Origin: an uncultured Lachnospiraceae bacterium
GTDB lineage: Bacteria; Bacillota; Clostridia; Lachnospirales; Lachnospiraceae
DNA length: 64,000 nt
NCBI GenBank assembly: GCA_902789665.1
Contig: CADAOY010000004.1
Coordinates: 248,001 to 312,000, forward strand
Reading direction: 5' to 3'
In this document: positions 42,831 through 51,466 of the stretch, one piece after another
Layout of the letters: every line of letters begins with the position of its first letter
How positions within the stretch are numbered: the stretch's first letter is position 1
Notes under the pieces: generated by a model
The model's input: only the letters and a program-made list of their open reading frames with translations
What the model was told of the DNA's origin: nothing
Database searches by the model: none
Program-made: the position numbers and the translations under genes

Positions 42831-44783
42831 ATGATGAGAGCTCTTTATTCTGGTGTTGCAGGTCTTAAGACACACCAGGTCAAAATGGACGTTATTGGTA
42901 ACAACATTGCTAACGTTAACACAACAGCTTACAAATCACAGTCAATTACTTTCACAGAATTAATGTATCAGACAACTCAGGCTGCATCTGGTCCTAATGC
43001 TACAACAGGTACTGCAGGTACAAATGCTAAGCAGATCGGTCTTGGTTCTACATCAGGTGCTATTTCTACAGCAATCACAACAGCTGGTGCATCTCAGAAT
43101 ACAGGTAATCCTTTTGATATTAAAATTACAGGCGATGCTTTCTTCATCGTTAATAACGGAACAGATAACTATTTCACAAGAGATGGTTCTTTCTACGTAG
43201 ATGCTGCAGGTAACCTTGCAACAACATCAACCGGTTACAATGTAATGGGTTGGGGTGTTGATCCTGAAACTGAAACAATTAAGCAGGATACAGTTCAGGC
43301 TCTTAGAATCATGAGCCCTGAGAATATGACATATCCACCAGAAGCTACAACAAAGGCTTATGTTTCCGGTATTCTTGATAAGAATGATACCAACGCTGCT
43401 TCTTCATCAGGTAAGTCAATCAGCGTAACAACATATGATAATCTTGGTTATTCATATTCAGTTAAGTTCGCTATTAAGAATACAGACAATGAAGGCCAGT
43501 ATACAGTAGAACTTGTTGATATCCTTGATTCCAACAACAAGTCACTTAAGGACGTATATAATGTTGGCAAAATCACCGACATCGCTAATTTCGGTGCAGA
43601 AAAAGTAGAAGAGTCTACAACTCTTATGCAGCTTGCTGATGGCGTTACATACGATAGTGCAAATAATAAGTATTATCAGAAGGTTGGTCTTTCAGATACG
43701 TTTAATGATTATGAATCCACAAAGGTAAGTGGTATTACATATTCAGTTAAAGATACTCAGGGACCTCAGCAGTTTGCTCCTGGTTCAGAACTTACACTTG
43801 ATGCAAAGGGTGAGATTAAGAAAGAAGATCTTATTGATGCATTTAATCTTATCTATGTTACAGATACAGTAAATGGTGATTATTATACAGACGGTTCAGG
43901 CGTTCAGCTTAGAAGTGATACAGATGCTGAATGGGCAACTGTTCTTGGTAAGACAGGTCTTACTCCATTTGATGCAACAATGGAAGCTGACGGAACTGTA
44001 ACATTTACTTTTGAACAGGCATTCCATTTTGATGCAGCAACAACATATGATGGAACCAATTTCACAAAAGAAATTACACAGGATGAAGCATATGGCGTTG
44101 ATACAACACTTCCTAATACCAAATATTCATATGCAGTAGCTCCTGACGGACAGGCACAGGTTACAGCTACAACTACATTAACAGGTAATATGCTTATTTA
44201 TGATACAGGTACAGGTGAATTTAAGTCCATTAATGGTGCCAACAGTGCGCTTCTTGATTTTGCATCAACCGCTACTGACGTACTTGGAAATCCTGTAGAC
44301 TTATCACATTTTGAAGATGTTGACATGGATTTCTCAGCATCATCAATGTTCAATAATAATGGTACTTCAACCATGACAATGGTATCCGGTGACAAGACAG
44401 GTCTTGGCTCAGGACGTAAGCTTGGTGAGTTATCAGGTGTATCAATCCAAAATAATGGTATGATTTATGCTTCATACGACAATGGTCAGACAAGATTACT
44501 TGGACAGATAGCAGTTGCTACATTCTCCAATGCTTCCGGTCTTCAGAAAGAAGGAGATAACTTATACAGTGCAACTCTTAACTCCGGTGAATTCGATGGT
44601 ATCGGCGTTGATGTAACAGCCGGTGGCGGATATATGTCAACAGGTGTTTTGGAAATGAGTAACGTAGATCTTTCTTCAGAATTTACTGAAATGATTACAA
44701 CTCAGAGAGGTTTCCAGGCAAACAGCCGTATAATCACTGTTTCCGATACACTTCTTGAAGAACTTGTTAATCTGAAGAGATAA
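42831..44783 (+). CDS. flgE: Flagellar hook protein FlgE
   Basis: A 650-aa hook subunit. N-terminal rod/hook motif MRALYSGVAGLKTHQVKMDV with NNIANVNTTAYKSQ; C-terminal SNVDLSSEFTEMITTQRGFQ and ANSRIITVSD. The variable middle accounts for the greater length than the enteric protein. AAGGAGGG lies eight bases upstream of ATGATG. Codon use is strongly biased (few rare codons), fitting a protein made in many copies. A strong terminator follows. Confidence 0.97.
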   Translation: MMRALYSGVAGLKTHQVKMDVIGNNIANVNTTAYKSQSITFTELMYQTTQAASGPNATTGTAGTNAKQIGLGSTSGAISTAITTAGASQNTGNPFDIKITGDAFFIVNNGTDNYFTRDGSFYVDAAGNLATTSTGYNVMGWGVDPETETIKQDTVQALRIMSPENMTYPPEATTKAYVSGILDKNDTNAASSSGKSISVTTYDNLGYSYSVKFAIKNTDNEGQYTVELVDILDSNNKSLKDVYNVGKITDIANFGAEKVEESTTLMQLADGVTYDSANNKYYQKVGLSDTFNDYESTKVSGITYSVKDTQGPQQFAPGSELTLDAKGEIKKEDLIDAFNLIYVTDTVNGDYYTDGSGVQLRSDTDAEWATVLGKTGLTPFDATMEADGTVTFTFEQAFHFDAATTYDGTNFTKEITQDEAYGVDTTLPNTKYSYAVAPDGQAQVTATTTLTGNMLIYDTGTGEFKSINGANSALLDFASTATDVLGNPVDLSHFEDVDMDFSASSMFNNNGTSTMTMVSGDKTGLGSGRKLGELSGVSIQNNGMIYASYDNGQTRLLGQIAVATFSNASGLQKEGDNLYSATLNSGEFDGIGVDVTAGGGYMSTGVLEMSNVDLSSEFTEMITTQRGFQANSRIITVSDTLLEELVNLKR

Positions 44784-44810
44784 TAAAAAGCCTTACATAA
44801 CTTAAAAAAA

Positions 44811-44848
44811 GCGAGTATGGAAAAAATCTTCCATACTCGCCTTTTTAT
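44811..44848 (+). terminator. Terminator after flgE
   Basis: A perfect 12-bp stem GCGAGTATGGAA / TTCCATACTCGC with loop AAAATC, followed by CTTTTTAT. It splits the flagellar cluster into separate transcription units. Confidence 0.93.
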
Positions 44849-44860
44849 AGGCCTATACTA

Positions 44861-44889
44861 TTTATTTTATGTAAATTATGTGTTATAAT
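44861..44889 (+). promoter_or_regulatory. Promoter for flbD and the stator/export block
   Basis: TTTATT at 44861-44866, 17-base spacer, and TGTTATAAT (extended -10, TATAAT at 44884-44889). Two further TATAAT boxes at 44925 and 44938 lack good -35 elements. Confidence 0.6.
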
Positions 44890-44908
44890 TAGTGTGTATG
44901 TTTAGGGG

Positions 44909-44927
44909 ATACAACAATATGTTGTAT
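44909..44927 (+). promoter_or_regulatory. Inverted repeat in the flbD leader
   Basis: ATACAAC (44909-44915) and GTTGTAT (44921-44927) with loop AATAT, between the promoter and the flbD start. It may be an operator or an mRNA hairpin; flbD has no clear Shine-Dalgarno sequence after it. Confidence 0.45.
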
Positions 44928-44946
44928 AATAGTTGGGTATAATTAT

Positions 44947-45150
44947 ATGGTTGAACTAACAAAATTAAATGGAGTTAAATTCTTAATTAATCCTGATGTA
45001 ATTGAGGTGGTAGAAGAAACTCCAGACACCGTTCTTACTACTGTTACAGGAAAGAAAATCATCATAAAAGAAGGTAGACAAGAGGTGAAAAATTTAGTAA
45101 AATCGTATAGAAGGGATATTTTTGCGCCCAGTGCAAATGAGGAGATATAA
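44947..45150 (+). CDS. flbD: FlbD family flagellar protein
   Basis: A 67-aa protein of the small FlbD family found in Gram-positive flagellar operons (not the caulobacter regulator of the same name). It starts MVELTKLNGVKFLINPDVIE and contains EETPDTVLTTVTGKKIIIKEG, both conserved. Function unknown; linked by position to motA. The start has the correct protein N-terminus but only TTGGGT as a possible ribosome site, and no earlier in-frame start exists. Confidence 0.92.
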   Translation: MVELTKLNGVKFLINPDVIEVVEETPDTVLTTVTGKKIIIKEGRQEVKNLVKSYRRDIFAPSANEEI

Positions 45151-45155
45151 ATAAG

Positions 45156-45950
45156 ATGGATTTGGCTTCGATTATAGGTCTTGCTGTCTGCGTTGCCATG
45201 ATGCTTTTGGGTATCGTTACAGGTGACGATGGTGTAGCAGGTCTTAGATATTTTATTGATGTAAAATCTATATTGATCACTTTAGGTGGTGCGTTTTTTG
45301 CGGTTTTGGCTTCTAACTCCATTAAGGACTTCATTGGAGGACTTAAGAGCTTTTTACTTATATTTAAGTCGCCTAGTATGAATCTTACTGAGACAATTTC
45401 GAAGGTTATTGAATTGTCCAATGTAGCCCGTAAGGAAGGACTTCTTGCACTAGAAGAAGTATCGGGAGAACTTGAAGATCCGTTCCTTAAGAAAGGTATC
45501 CTTCTTATCGTAGATGGTACCGATCCGGAACTGGTAAGAGGAATATTAGAGACAGAAGTTGTTAACTTAGACAGCAGACACAGACAAAAAATCGCTTTCT
45601 GGCAGGATTTGGGTGCCATGGGCCCTGCATGGGGTATGATTGGTACTTTGATCGGCCTTATTCTTATGCTTCAGAATATGTCTGATGCATCCTCAATTGG
45701 ACCTTCCATGTCAGTTGCCCTTATTACAACACTGTATGGTTCTGTTCTTGCCAACTGGATTTGTACTCCTACATCCAACAAACTTAAATCGAATAATGAA
45801 GCAGAATTAATGCTTAAAGATATTATGATCGAGGGACTTCTTTCAATTCAGGCCGGTGAAAACCCAAGAGTAATTGAAGAGAAACTTAAGTCCTTCTTAC
45901 CACCTTCGGAAAGAGCATCGGCAGAGAGTGAAGAAGGAGGTGAAGGCTGA
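45156..45950 (+). CDS. motA: Flagellar stator protein MotA
   Basis: A 264-aa stator subunit with four membrane helices. It has IIGLAVCVAMMLLGIV (helix 1), KSILITLGGAFFAVLAS (helix 2), the cytosolic charged loop, and helices 3-4 with GPAWGMIGTLIGLILML and the PSMSVALITTLYGSVLANW segment with the conserved Pro residues. GAGGAG precedes the ATG. The last base is shared with motB. Confidence 0.97.
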   Translation: MDLASIIGLAVCVAMMLLGIVTGDDGVAGLRYFIDVKSILITLGGAFFAVLASNSIKDFIGGLKSFLLIFKSPSMNLTETISKVIELSNVARKEGLLALEEVSGELEDPFLKKGILLIVDGTDPELVRGILETEVVNLDSRHRQKIAFWQDLGAMGPAWGMIGTLIGLILMLQNMSDASSIGPSMSVALITTLYGSVLANWICTPTSNKLKSNNEAELMLKDIMIEGLLSIQAGENPRVIEEKLKSFLPPSERASAESEEGGEG

Positions 45951-46747
45951 TGGCTAAGAAGAAACCTGAAGAAGCTGCTCCTGGCTCACCAGCCTGGATG
46001 GCCACCTTCAGTGATCTTATGAATCTTCTTCTGTGCTTCTTTGTATTGCTTTTCTCCATGTCATCCATTGATGCTCAGAAGTTCGAACTTGTGGCGGCGT
46101 CTTTTGCCAATACGTTCAGTATTTTTACCGCCGGTGGTCAGGCTGTTGGCGATGGAATACTTATAAGTAATGGTGTCAGCCAGTTAAGCCAGCTGGATGA
46201 TTACTTAAACAGTACAGGTAAGGCTGCAGAAAGTGACAAGCAGATTACTGATACACTTGAAGAATTTGATAATCAGAGAATGGCAGAGTCAGAAGAAATG
46301 GCTGAACTTATTGAGGAAACCATTACCGAAGCGGGAATGGAGAATCTTATCGATATTGAATTTACTTCCCAGTATGTACAGCTTACTTTAAATGGCTCAC
46401 TTCTGTTTGATTCGGGTAGTGCTTCTTTGAAGGAAGAGTCAATACCGGTTCTTGATCAGATAATAAAGATACTTCAGAGATATCCTTCAAGTATCATTGA
46501 AGTAGAAGGACATACAGATAATGTGCCTATGACCAATGGCAGATATGCAGATAATGATGAACTTAGTTCAGCAAGAGCCATTTCGGTATTTAAGTATATT
46601 ACAGAGAATTCCAATATTGATCCGTCTATGATTAAGCATTCCGGAAGAGGTGAGTATAATCCGATTGCGGATAATTCAACTGCTGAAGGAAGAAGTCTTA
46701 ACAGAAGAGTTGAGATTAAGATTTATAATACATTGAGTTCTTTTTAA
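45950..46747 (+). CDS. motB: Flagellar stator protein MotB
   Basis: A 265-aa stator subunit with one membrane helix carrying the ion-binding aspartate D22 in ATFSDLMNLLLCFFVLLFSM, and a C-terminal OmpA-like peptidoglycan-binding domain (VEGHTDNVPM, LSSARAISVFKYI, NRRVEIKI). Start overlaps the motA stop by one base, typical of stator pairs. Whether H+ or Na+ drives it cannot be read reliably from these residues. Confidence 0.97.
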   Translation: MAKKKPEEAAPGSPAWMATFSDLMNLLLCFFVLLFSMSSIDAQKFELVAASFANTFSIFTAGGQAVGDGILISNGVSQLSQLDDYLNSTGKAAESDKQITDTLEEFDNQRMAESEEMAELIEETITEAGMENLIDIEFTSQYVQLTLNGSLLFDSGSASLKEESIPVLDQIIKILQRYPSSIIEVEGHTDNVPMTNGRYADNDELSSARAISVFKYITENSNIDPSMIKHSGRGEYNPIADNSTAEGRSLNRRVEIKIYNTLSSF

Positions 46748-46771
46748 GGGGACTTAAAGTGGAGGGTTAAA

Positions 46772-47293
46772 GTGAAAAAGAATTTTATCTCTATTTTGAT
46801 TCTGGGTTGTACAATTATCAACATAGTTTTAAGTGCAATTACTATGTACAGCGTTGTATCAACAAATCAGAAAACTGCGGCTATCGTTACTGACGTGGCT
46901 AATGTTCTTAGCCTTGATTTGGGCGCAGGTCCTGAAGATGCAACTGTTTCTGAAGTTCCTATCGAGAATATTGTTACTTATTCAATTTCAGATAAGATGA
47001 CAATTGAACTTAAGGGTACACCAGGGGATAATACAACACATTATGCCATGGTTAGTGTATTCTTTTCTATGGACAGTTCACATCCTGATTATAAGAAATA
47101 TGGTGAAACAATGGGAGATAACGAGGTAATCCTGAAGAGTATTATCGGTGACGTATTCTCTAATTATACACTTGATGAAGCCAGACTTCAGCAGGATGAA
47201 ATTCGTAATGAAATTCTTAAGAAGGTACAGAATAAATACTCAGGTTCAAGCTTTGTATTTGATGTATCATTCAGCGACATTGTATTCCAGTAA
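46772..47293 (+). CDS. fliL: Flagellar basal-body-associated protein FliL
   Basis: A 173-aa protein with one N-terminal membrane helix (about 4-26) and an external stomatin-like FliL domain (TYSISDKMTIELKG, MVSVFFSMDSSHPDYKKYG). FliL rings surround stator units and support torque. Start is GTG with GGAGGG upstream. Located between motB and fliM, as in most Firmicutes. Confidence 0.9.
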   Translation: MKKNFISILILGCTIINIVLSAITMYSVVSTNQKTAAIVTDVANVLSLDLGAGPEDATVSEVPIENIVTYSISDKMTIELKGTPGDNTTHYAMVSVFFSMDSSHPDYKKYGETMGDNEVILKSIIGDVFSNYTLDEARLQQDEIRNEILKKVQNKYSGSSFVFDVSFSDIVFQ

Positions 47294-47319
47294 AATGTTC
47301 GCTTGAGGAGGTATAGGTT

Positions 47320-48303
47320 TTGGGTGAGATACTTTCACAAGGAGAGATTGACAGCCTATTAAAAGCACTGAATAGTGGTGAAATAGATGCTGAAGAGATG
47401 ATCAATGCTCCTGAGGAAGATAAAGTCAGGGACTATGATTTTAAAAGACCGGCTAAGTTTTCCAAGGAACATTTAAGAACTCTTGAACTTATCTTCGAGC
47501 ACTATGGAAGACTTCTATCCACTACGCTTCCGGTATACTTAAGAAAGAGCGTACAGGTTGAGGTTTTAAGCTCAGAGACGGTTACTTTTAATGAGTTTAC
47601 ATCTTCATTATCCAATCCGGTTGTGCTGGCACTGGTTAATTTCAGACCTCTTCCGGGAGATATAATTATAGAGGTTACATCCAATCTCTGTTATGCAATA
47701 ATTGACAGAATGCTGGGTGGCCCGGGAGAATCCTTAGAGAAGACCAGAGAGTTCTCTGAAATTGAATTATCTATAGTAGAGAAAATCGTGGTTATATGCA
47801 TGCAGCTTCTAAGAGAGCCTTGGAAGAATGTTGCAGAGATTAATCCGATGCTTGACAGAATTGAGACTAACTCCCAGTTCGTACAGATCATATCGCCGAA
47901 TGAAATGATAGCAATTGTTTCACTCAGCATTAAGGTGGGAGAAGTTGAAGGATACATGAATGTATGTATCCCATATATTACAATTGAGAGTATTATTGAT
48001 AATCTTAATACAAAGTTCTGGTTCTCCAATATGACCAACAGTAGTGGAGAAGAATATAATGATTATCTGGAACTTATGCTTAAGAAAGTTGACGTACCTG
48101 TCAGAGCACTTCTTGGTAGAAGTACTGTTACGGTCAGTGATTTTGCATCACTTCAGGTGGGTGATATTATCAGACTCAATTCAAATATTGACAGTGAGTT
48201 AGAGGTACGTGTTGGAAATATTAATAAGTTTACTGCTGTTGCAGGTATAGATAAAGATAAATATGCCATTAAAATAACATCAGTAATAAGAGAGGAGGAA
48301 TAA
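47320..48303 (+). CDS. fliM: Flagellar motor switch protein FliM
   Basis: A 327-aa C-ring protein. The N-terminal CheY-P binding peptide is LSQGEIDSLLKAL, followed by the middle domain (KRPAKFSKEHLRTLELIFEH, MLGGPGES) and the C-terminal SpoA domain that binds FliN/FliY (DIIRLNSNIDSELEVRVGN). Start is TTG at 47320 with GAGGAGGT seven bases upstream; the protein begins exactly as expected, so a rare start codon is used. Confidence 0.97.
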   Translation: MGEILSQGEIDSLLKALNSGEIDAEEMINAPEEDKVRDYDFKRPAKFSKEHLRTLELIFEHYGRLLSTTLPVYLRKSVQVEVLSSETVTFNEFTSSLSNPVVLALVNFRPLPGDIIIEVTSNLCYAIIDRMLGGPGESLEKTREFSEIELSIVEKIVVICMQLLREPWKNVAEINPMLDRIETNSQFVQIISPNEMIAIVSLSIKVGEVEGYMNVCIPYITIESIIDNLNTKFWFSNMTNSSGEEYNDYLELMLKKVDVPVRALLGRSTVTVSDFASLQVGDIIRLNSNIDSELEVRVGNINKFTAVAGIDKDKYAIKITSVIREEE

Positions 48304-48306
48304 AGC

Positions 48307-49536
48307 GTGGACGGAGGAATGCTTTCTCAGGATGAGATCAACGCCCTGCTTAGCGGAATGGCTGAAAATGGCGGAGAACCACCTAAAGCTGAATCTCCTG
48401 CAGTCGAAGCAAACTTGACTGAGGCTGAAAGAGATGCCATAGGTGAGATAGCCAATATCAGCATGGGAACATCTGCTACAACCCTTTACTCCTTAGTTAA
48501 CTGTAAGGTGGACATTACAGCACCGACTGTAACTGAAACCAATTGGGAAGGACTTATTGGGGATTACGACGCACCTTGTGTATTTATTCAGATTAAATAT
48601 ACAGTAGGTCTTGAAGGAAGTAACATCATTATTCTTAAAGAAAAAGATGTTAAAGTAATTACAGACTTAATGATGGGTGGCGATGGTACTAATACAGATG
48701 GTGAGCTTAGTGAACTTCATTTAAGTGCCATATCGGAAGCCATGAATCAGATGATGGGTTCATCGGCAACTTCACTTTCTACCATGCTTGGAAGAAAGAT
48801 AGATATATCACCACCGTATGCAAGTTTAATAGATATTAATGAACTTAAAGATGAAAGCAATGTTCCTAATTTCTTAACAGGAACTTTTGTAAAGATAGCT
48901 TTTAAAATGACAATAGGAGAGCTGGTAAACAGTACAGTAATCCAGTTGTATCCTATAGACCTGGCCAGAGAGCTATATAATTACTTTGTTGGTACGCAGA
49001 CTCCTGAACAGGCGGCACCTGCTCCGGCACCTGCTCCGGCACCTGCTCCGGCACCTGTGCCGGCTACAGCAGCTGCACCTACTCAAATGGGTACACCGCC
49101 ACAGATGAATATGCAGCCTAATATGTATATGAATCAGGGTATGATGCCACAGATGGGAATGACACCACAGATGGGAATGACGCAAATGGGAATGCCACAA
49201 ATGGGAATGCCGCAGATGGGCGCAATGCCTATGATGCAGGGTGTTAATGTTCAACCCGCACAATTCCAGACATTTTCAGCCGAATCTGTTTCAGCAGGCG
49301 GCGGAGAGAATATGGGACTGATTATGGATGTTCCACTGGAAGTTACGGTTGAACTTGGTAGAACTAAAAAAGCAATTTCAGATATTCTTAATTTTTCACC
49401 AGGAACAATCATTGAACTTGACAAGATTGCTGGTGAGCCAATTGACGTGCTTGTTAACGGTAAGCTGGTTGCCAGAGGTGAAGTAGTTGTTATTGAAGAG
49501 AGTTTCGGTGTCAGGGTAACTGAGATTATTAAATAA
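48307..49536 (+). CDS. fliY: Motor switch phosphatase FliY (FliN domain)
   Basis: A 409-aa C-ring protein and CheY-P phosphatase. Order: N-terminal CheY-binding peptide LSQDEINALLSG; CheC-like domain with the two phosphatase motifs (GEIANISMGTSATTL and SEAMNQMMGSSATSL); a low-complexity linker of PAPAPA and then QMGM repeats (about 235-315); and a C-terminal SpoA/FliN domain (DVPLEVTVELGRTKKAI, ARGEVVVIEESFGVRV). Start is GTG with GAGGAGG upstream. The linker is encoded by short tandem DNA repeats and is probably variable between strains. Confidence 0.96.
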   Translation: MDGGMLSQDEINALLSGMAENGGEPPKAESPAVEANLTEAERDAIGEIANISMGTSATTLYSLVNCKVDITAPTVTETNWEGLIGDYDAPCVFIQIKYTVGLEGSNIIILKEKDVKVITDLMMGGDGTNTDGELSELHLSAISEAMNQMMGSSATSLSTMLGRKIDISPPYASLIDINELKDESNVPNFLTGTFVKIAFKMTIGELVNSTVIQLYPIDLARELYNYFVGTQTPEQAAPAPAPAPAPAPAPVPATAAAPTQMGTPPQMNMQPNMYMNQGMMPQMGMTPQMGMTQMGMPQMGMPQMGAMPMMQGVNVQPAQFQTFSAESVSAGGGENMGLIMDVPLEVTVELGRTKKAISDILNFSPGTIIELDKIAGEPIDVLVNGKLVARGEVVVIEESFGVRVTEIIK

Positions 49537-49550
49537 AGGAGATACAGGTT

Positions 49551-49913
49551 ATGGGAAAAAATATTTTAATCGTTGATGATGCTGCTTTTATGCGAATGAT
49601 GATTAAAGATATCCTTTTCAAAAATGGTTATAATGTTGCGGGAGAGGCAGAAAATGGCGTTAAAGCTGTAGAGAAATACAATGAACTTAAGCCGGATCTT
49701 GTACTTATGGATATCACAATGCCGGAAATGGATGGTATTCAGGCACTTAAAGAGATTAAGGCTAATGATGCTACAGCACAGGTTATTATGTGTTCTGCCA
49801 TGGGTCAGCAGGCTATGGTTATTGAATCAATTCAGTCTGGTGCCAAGGACTTCATTGTAAAGCCATTCCAGGCAGATCGTGTTCTCGAAGCAGTAAGGAA
49901 GGTTGTTGGCTAA
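49551..49913 (+). CDS. cheY: Chemotaxis response regulator CheY
   Basis: A 120-aa single receiver domain. Acidic pocket VDD near residues 8-10, phosphoacceptor aspartate in LVLMDITMPEMDG, the switch Ser/Thr position in MCSAMGQQAMV, and K in IVKPFQ. Phosphorylated by the CheA encoded at 59110, it binds FliM and FliY. AAGGAGATACAG precedes the ATG. Gene placed inside the flagellar block right after fliY, typical of Firmicutes. Confidence 0.96.
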   Translation: MGKNILIVDDAAFMRMMIKDILFKNGYNVAGEAENGVKAVEKYNELKPDLVLMDITMPEMDGIQALKEIKANDATAQVIMCSAMGQQAMVIESIQSGAKDFIVKPFQADRVLEAVRKVVG

Positions 49914-49914
49914 T

Positions 49915-50280
49915 ATGCAATTAGCACTTAATTCCTCTACAGGAATAAATTCTGTTGCTCAGTTCTTCACTGTTTTACTGATATTCGTAGGTGTTTTATG
50001 TCTGACATATTTCACGACCAAGTGGGTTGCCGGATATCAGAAAGGCAAGATGATGGCTGGAAATATTCAGTTGATTGAGTCTTTCAGAATTAGTAATAAT
50101 AAGTTTTTGGCTATTGTTAAAGTGGGAGAGAAATGCTTTCTTGTTGGTGTAGCCAAGGATAATATTTCGCTTATTGGAGAAGTTAATGAGGATGAACTTG
50201 TTATCAGTGAAAATAGCGGACAGATGATGAATATGAATTTTAAAGAAATTTTGGAAAAAGCTAAACTTAAGAAAAAATAG
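49915..50280 (+). CDS. fliO: Flagellar biosynthesis protein FliO (FliZ)
   Basis: A 121-aa single-pass membrane protein of the FliO/FliZ type: one helix (about 18-40, FFTVLLIFVGVLCLTYFTT) and the cytosolic domain with GNIQLIESFRISNNKFLAIV and CFLVGVAKDNISLIGE. FliO helps FliP assemble. I chose ATG 49915, with AAGGAAGG upstream; TTG codons at 49903 and 49906 would make it overlap cheY. fliP starts directly after the stop. Confidence 0.85.
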   Translation: MQLALNSSTGINSVAQFFTVLLIFVGVLCLTYFTTKWVAGYQKGKMMAGNIQLIESFRISNNKFLAIVKVGEKCFLVGVAKDNISLIGEVNEDELVISENSGQMMNMNFKEILEKAKLKKK

Positions 50281-51144
50281 ATGCTTATGATTAATGCTTT
50301 ATGTAAAAAATATGGAATAAGATTATTATGCCTACTGTTTATAATAGTGGGCATATTGACTTTATTTAAGCCGATTACAGTAGTTGCTGCAAGTAATGAA
50401 ACTACTGCAAATGTTCTTGATGATGATGAACTTATTGATGTAACCAATACACTTTTTCCGGATACAACGGGAGATGACAACAGTTCATTCAACATATCTT
50501 ATGAAAACGGCAACGGGTCACTTAATGGTGCATTAAGAATTCTTTTAATACTTACCCTTATATCATTCCTGCCGGCAATGCTTGTCATGCTGACAAGTTT
50601 TACAAGGATAATTATTGTAATGCATTTTACAAGGTCGGCTTTAGGTACACAGACGTCACCACCTAACCAGGTATTAATTGGACTTACCATATTCCTGACT
50701 ATCTTTATTATGTCTCCGGTATTCTTAAGAGTTACAAATGAGGCTATTAAACCTTTTGATGCAGGTGAGATAACTCAGGAAGAAGCCATGGAAAAAGCCA
50801 TGGAACCTTTCAGGGAATTTATGTATGGTCAGACTCAGAGTAAGGATGTTAATGTTTTCATGCAGATAGCAGGACTTGAATGGGATGGTACGCCTGAGGG
50901 AGTTCCAACAACAGTTCTGATTCCAAGTTTTATGCTGAGTGAACTTAGAACATCATTTATTATCGGATTCTTAATCTATATTCCTTTTGTTGTTATTGAT
51001 ATGGTTGTGGCCAGCGTACTTATGAGTATGGGTATGATGATGCTGCCACCGACCACCATATCCATGCCATTTAAGATTCTATTATTTGTACTGGCAGACG
51101 GATGGAATCTGGTAATTGTTAATCTGGTTAAATCATTTTATTAG
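50281..51144 (+). CDS. fliP: Flagellar export gate protein FliP
   Basis: A 287-aa core component of the export gate. It has a cleavable signal peptide (1-37, ending VVAAS), a short external segment, and four membrane helices with the family signatures LTLISFLPAMLVMLTSFTRI and SMGMMMLPPTTISMPFKILL. ATG directly abuts the fliO stop. Another ATG (50287) two codons later is possible. Normal length. Confidence 0.97.
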   Translation: MLMINALCKKYGIRLLCLLFIIVGILTLFKPITVVAASNETTANVLDDDELIDVTNTLFPDTTGDDNSSFNISYENGNGSLNGALRILLILTLISFLPAMLVMLTSFTRIIIVMHFTRSALGTQTSPPNQVLIGLTIFLTIFIMSPVFLRVTNEAIKPFDAGEITQEEAMEKAMEPFREFMYGQTQSKDVNVFMQIAGLEWDGTPEGVPTTVLIPSFMLSELRTSFIIGFLIYIPFVVIDMVVASVLMSMGMMMLPPTTISMPFKILLFVLADGWNLVIVNLVKSFY

Positions 51145-51190
51145 TAACAAATTATAGATAGTCAAAATAAAGATAAGGAGGGATGATTAT

Positions 51191-51463
51191 ATGATAACAG
51201 TTGATGACGTCATCAGCATTGCAAGAGAAGCGTTATATACCATAATAATCACAGGTGCTCCTTGTCTTTTGGTATCACTGATCATTGGCTTACTTGTCAG
51301 TGTATTTCAAACAGTTACATCCATTCAGGAGCAGACTTTAACCTTTGTTCCAAAAATTCTTGGCATATTCCTTGCCATTATGATTCTGGGACACTGGATG
51401 CTTGATATGATGGTTAATTTTATGACCAATCTCTGGTCTAATATGAGTATGTATGTAGGATAG
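51191..51463 (+). CDS. fliQ: Flagellar export gate protein FliQ
   Basis: A 90-aa export gate protein with two membrane helices, including SIAREALYTIIITGAPCLLV and GLLVSVFQTVTSIQEQTLTF, the conserved pattern. AAGGAGG precedes the ATG. Sits between fliP and fliR as usual. Confidence 0.97.
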   Translation: MITVDDVISIAREALYTIIITGAPCLLVSLIIGLLVSVFQTVTSIQEQTLTFVPKILGIFLAIMILGHWMLDMMVNFMTNLWSNMSMYVG

Positions 51464-51466
51464 CCT

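Noticed and set aside
48973..49263. His-rich open frame on the - strand
   Set aside because: Antisense of the FliY repeat linker; no start signal and pure repeat composition.
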